DNA of 64,000 bases, from contig NZ_WMEU01000002.1 of assembly GCF_009856295.1 (NCBI RefSeq), positions 310,001 to 374,000 on the forward strand, written 5' to 3'. A program made the position numbers and the translations under genes. The DNA comes from Pontibacillus yanchengensis. GTDB taxonomy: Bacteria > Bacillota > Bacilli > Bacillales > BH030062. The notes under the pieces are model-generated. The model ran no database searches and had not been told where the DNA came from. It worked only from the letters and a program-made list of their open reading frames with translations. Shown here one piece after another: positions 61,703 through 64,000 of the stretch. Position 1 is the first letter of the stretch, and every line of letters begins with the position of its first letter.

Positions 61703-62272
61703 ATAGTAATGGAAAAATCACTTGATGTATTGCTAAAAGGAACGTTTTTGATGAGAGTGAAGAACTTTTCTTAGTGTTTCTATAAAATAACAGCTAAATT
61801 TGAAAAAAAAATCATGGCATTTACAAGATTTTTGTATTATAATTATTTTTTGTGAAAAAATGTTTATAGTTCGTTTGTCATATCCTGTGATTTACTTTTC
61901 AGAAAGTTTAAACTTATAGGGGAAGGAAGGAATTCTGGTAGTAATGTAGAAATAGAACTATAACACAACTCTAAATCCCACAAATATTGTCGAATTTTCT
62001 TATCTACTTAGAACTTAATTGGACTCATTTCTAAGAAATTAGATGTTCAGAGAAAAACAATCTATCGAATGGAAGGGTTTATGTAGTTATGGAATCAGGG
62101 AACATGATGGAAGAGCCTTTTTTATACTTCTGTTGAAGTATGTACACCATAAATGAACTCTTTTTTATACAAACAGACAGTCAACAATTTTTTAAAGGAA
62201 TCGAAAAATGTTGTCGAAATATGAAGGTATTGTCTCCTTGATATAGAATAAACAGTAAACACGGTGATAAGT
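61703..62272. other. Gap of 570 bases upstream of dnaG
   Basis: AT-rich. B. subtilis has yqxD here; no trace of it was found on either strand. The only regulatory candidate is a sigma-H-like promoter at 62223-62251. A leftward frame (62122-62322) overlaps the dnaG start and is a shadow. Confidence 0.6.
62223..62251 (+). promoter_or_regulatory. Possible sigma-H promoter before dnaG
   Basis: GAAGGTATT, 11-base spacer, ATAGAATAA: the -10 fits the sigma-H pattern RNNGAATWW fully and the -35 with one mismatch. It ends 21 bases before dnaG. Confidence 0.35.
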
Positions 62273-64000
62273 ATGTCAACTCGTATCCCAGACAGTATAG
62301 TGGAAGAAATCAGGAATGCCAACGATATTGCTGATGTTGTGGGTGAATATGTTCAGCTAACAAAGAAAAGCCGTAATTACTTTGGGTTATGTCCTTTTCA
62401 TAATGAGAAGACTCCTTCTTTTTCCGTTTCCCCAGACAAGCAGATTTTTCACTGCTTTGGTTGCGGAAAGGGTGGGAATGTCTTCACCTTCATTCGAGAA
62501 ATAGAAGGACTATCCTTTCAAGAGGCTGTGCAATTGTTAGGAGAAAAAAGTGGTCATCAGCTTCCAGAAGGTATTTCTGGTAACGATGATGGCAACCATT
62601 CGAATCCTGAACTACAGAATTTATATGAAGCTCATAATTGGTTAACTAAATTGTACCATCATTTGCTCAGACATACAAAAGAAGGAAAAGATGGGTATGA
62701 ACTTTTGAAAGAAAGAGGGTTAACCGATGAAACCATTGATGAATTTCAATTAGGATTTGCACCTAATTCAAAAGATTTCACTAAAAAATTTCTGGAGAAT
62801 AAAGGATTTCACCCTCAATCGATGGTAAAGGGTGGTTTATTATCCTATAACGAAAATGGTCAATACGGTGATCGTTTCCGAGGGAGAGTTATTTTTCCTA
62901 TAAGAAACCATCAAGGTAAAACCGTAGCGTTTGCAGGACGAAGTGTGAATGGTAACGACCCTAAATATTTAAATAGTCCTGAAACGGACCTTTTCCATAA
63001 AGGAAAGCTTCTTTATAACTTCGATCTAGCACGAGCTGAGATTAGGAAGCGTGGAGAAGTAGTTTTGTTTGAGGGCCAAATGGATGTTATATCTGCGTAT
63101 CAAGCGGGTATAAAAAATGGTATTGCTACTTTAGGAACAGCGATTACAGATGCTCAAGCAAAATTAATTCGTAGATATGTAGAGCGTGTTATCATTTGTT
63201 ATGACTCAGATGATGCTGGTATCGAAGCATCCTATAAGGCTGCTAATGCATTAAAGCAGGCTGGTTGTGAGGTGAGAGTAGCTACAGTTAGGGATGGGAA
63301 AGACCCTGATGAATTCATTCATCAATTTGGTAGTGAAAGCTTCAAGCAACAGGTATTAGATACTAGTGCTACTTACATGGGATTTATGATTCAATATCTA
63401 AAGCGTGGGTATAATTTACAACATGAAGGAGATCGCATCGCTTATATCGAAAAAGTGTTGGACGAGATTTCTAAAATGGATAAACCAATCGAGAGGGATC
63501 ATTATGTACGAGAAGTGGCAGCTGATCATGATCTCTCTGTAGATGTTTTAGAAAAAGAAATCATAGATCGTAGAAAAAAGCAAGGTCTATATAAGGATAA
63601 GAACCCAACGAAAAGCTATACTAATTACCAGGAGCCTACGAATAAAGGGTCAAAGCTACTACCAGCCTTTCATAATGCAGAAAGACAATTGATACACTAC
63701 ATGATGCAAGATATGTCTGTAGCTGAAAAGGTTCAAGAACAATTAGGTGGTGCCTTCAATCTTACAGAACATCAAGTAATCGTAACTTACTTGTACGCTT
63801 TTTATGAAGAAGGATTTGCACCTAATTCCAGTCAATTTATCGAACATGTTCCAGACCCAGATGTTAAGAATCTTGTTTCAGAAATTGCAATGATGAAGTT
63901 ACAGCCAGAAATAAGTGATCCTGAGATCCAAGACTACATCCGTGTTATTCAAGCAAAGAAAAATGAACAAGAAAACATTACATCATTACAAGCAAAGCAA
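62273..64000 (+). CDS. dnaG: DNA primase DnaG, 3' end cut by window edge
   Basis: DnaG makes RNA primers at the replication fork. The first 576 residues are present and the frame is open to the window end. The N-terminal CHC2 zinc-binding domain has CPFHNEKTPSFSVSP...FHCFGCG at about 40-65. The Toprim/RNA polymerase core includes FEGQMDVI (acidic catalytic residue), YDSDDAG and DGKDPDEF. The C-terminal helicase-binding domain has begun by the window end. ATG 62273 has only a weak GGTGAT site. In Bacillus sigA would follow. Confidence 0.97.
   Translation, partial: MSTRIPDSIVEEIRNANDIADVVGEYVQLTKKSRNYFGLCPFHNEKTPSFSVSPDKQIFHCFGCGKGGNVFTFIREIEGLSFQEAVQLLGEKSGHQLPEGISGNDDGNHSNPELQNLYEAHNWLTKLYHHLLRHTKEGKDGYELLKERGLTDETIDEFQLGFAPNSKDFTKKFLENKGFHPQSMVKGGLLSYNENGQYGDRFRGRVIFPIRNHQGKTVAFAGRSVNGNDPKYLNSPETDLFHKGKLLYNFDLARAEIRKRGEVVLFEGQMDVISAYQAGIKNGIATLGTAITDAQAKLIRRYVERVIICYDSDDAGIEASYKAANALKQAGCEVRVATVRDGKDPDEFIHQFGSESFKQQVLDTSATYMGFMIQYLKRGYNLQHEGDRIAYIEKVLDEISKMDKPIERDHYVREVAADHDLSVDVLEKEIIDRRKKQGLYKDKNPTKSYTNYQEPTNKGSKLLPAFHNAERQLIHYMMQDMSVAEKVQEQLGGAFNLTEHQVIVTYLYAFYEEGFAPNSSQFIEHVPDPDVKNLVSEIAMMKLQPEISDPEIQDYIRVIQAKKNEQENITSLQAKQ

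Overview
The window is a 64 kb piece of chromosome from a low-GC, endospore-forming Firmicute of the family Bacillaceae. Gene content and order follow the Bacillus subtilis mltG-trmR to dnaG segment almost gene by gene. Spore genes (sigK, gpr, spoIIP, yqfC-yqfD, sda), competence genes (comEA-EB-EC) and a perfect CIRCE operator are all present. A large Mrp Na+/H+ antiporter operon and dispersed structured repeats suggest a halotolerant genus such as Pontibacillus, Halobacillus or Virgibacillus. That placement is an inference from style, not a proven identification.

Layout: 1-475 holds repeats. 476-5235 carries mltG, the three tRNA wobble-uridine genes trmR-trhP1-trhP2, and udk; greA follows, then a 730-base repeat zone. 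6632-10594 carries a class B penicillin-binding protein, yrrS, mtnN and yrhC. 10701-17858 is a mostly leftward block: a 52-codon YjcZ-like spore gene behind a sigma-K-type promoter, an intact sigK, an Mrp operon (A-C-D-E-F-G, no mrpB) and sda. DnaA boxes lie between sda and the rightward yqeG-yqeH-aroE-yhbY-nadD-yqeK-rsfS-yqeM operon. comER, comEA-EB-EC, yqzM, holA, rpsT, gpr, spoIIP and yqxA come next, then lepA-hemW, the hrcA-grpE-dnaK-dnaJ heat-shock operon with prmA-rsmE-mtaB, and deoC. A 980-base repeat-filled gap separates deoC from yqeW. The right arm has rpsU-yqeY, a sigma-W-type promoter before yqeZ-floA-yqfB, then yqfC-yqfD-phoH-pgpH-ybeY-dgkA, era-yqzL-recO, ccpN-ppsR and the first 576 codons of dnaG.

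Most coding DNA is conserved housekeeping: ribosome maturation (YqeH, YhbY, RsfS, YbeY, Era, LepA, S20, S21), tRNA modification (TrmR/TrhP, MtaB), protein quality control, envelope, competence and sporulation. Four genes too short for routine ORF calling were recovered by reading the strands directly: a YjcZ-like gene, sda, yqzM and yqzL.

No exotic defence, biosynthetic or mobile system is visible. The least explained structure is a family of mosaic intergenic repeats, some of which share paired-stem architecture with compensatory base changes (about 94-260, 5971-6520, 29841-30071, 33450-33860, 46385-47060, 57710-57886). Other points of interest are the mrpB-less Mrp operon, the sigma-K-type promoter beside sigK, and the absence of cdd, glyQS, yqxD and the mcc genes from places where B. 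subtilis has them.
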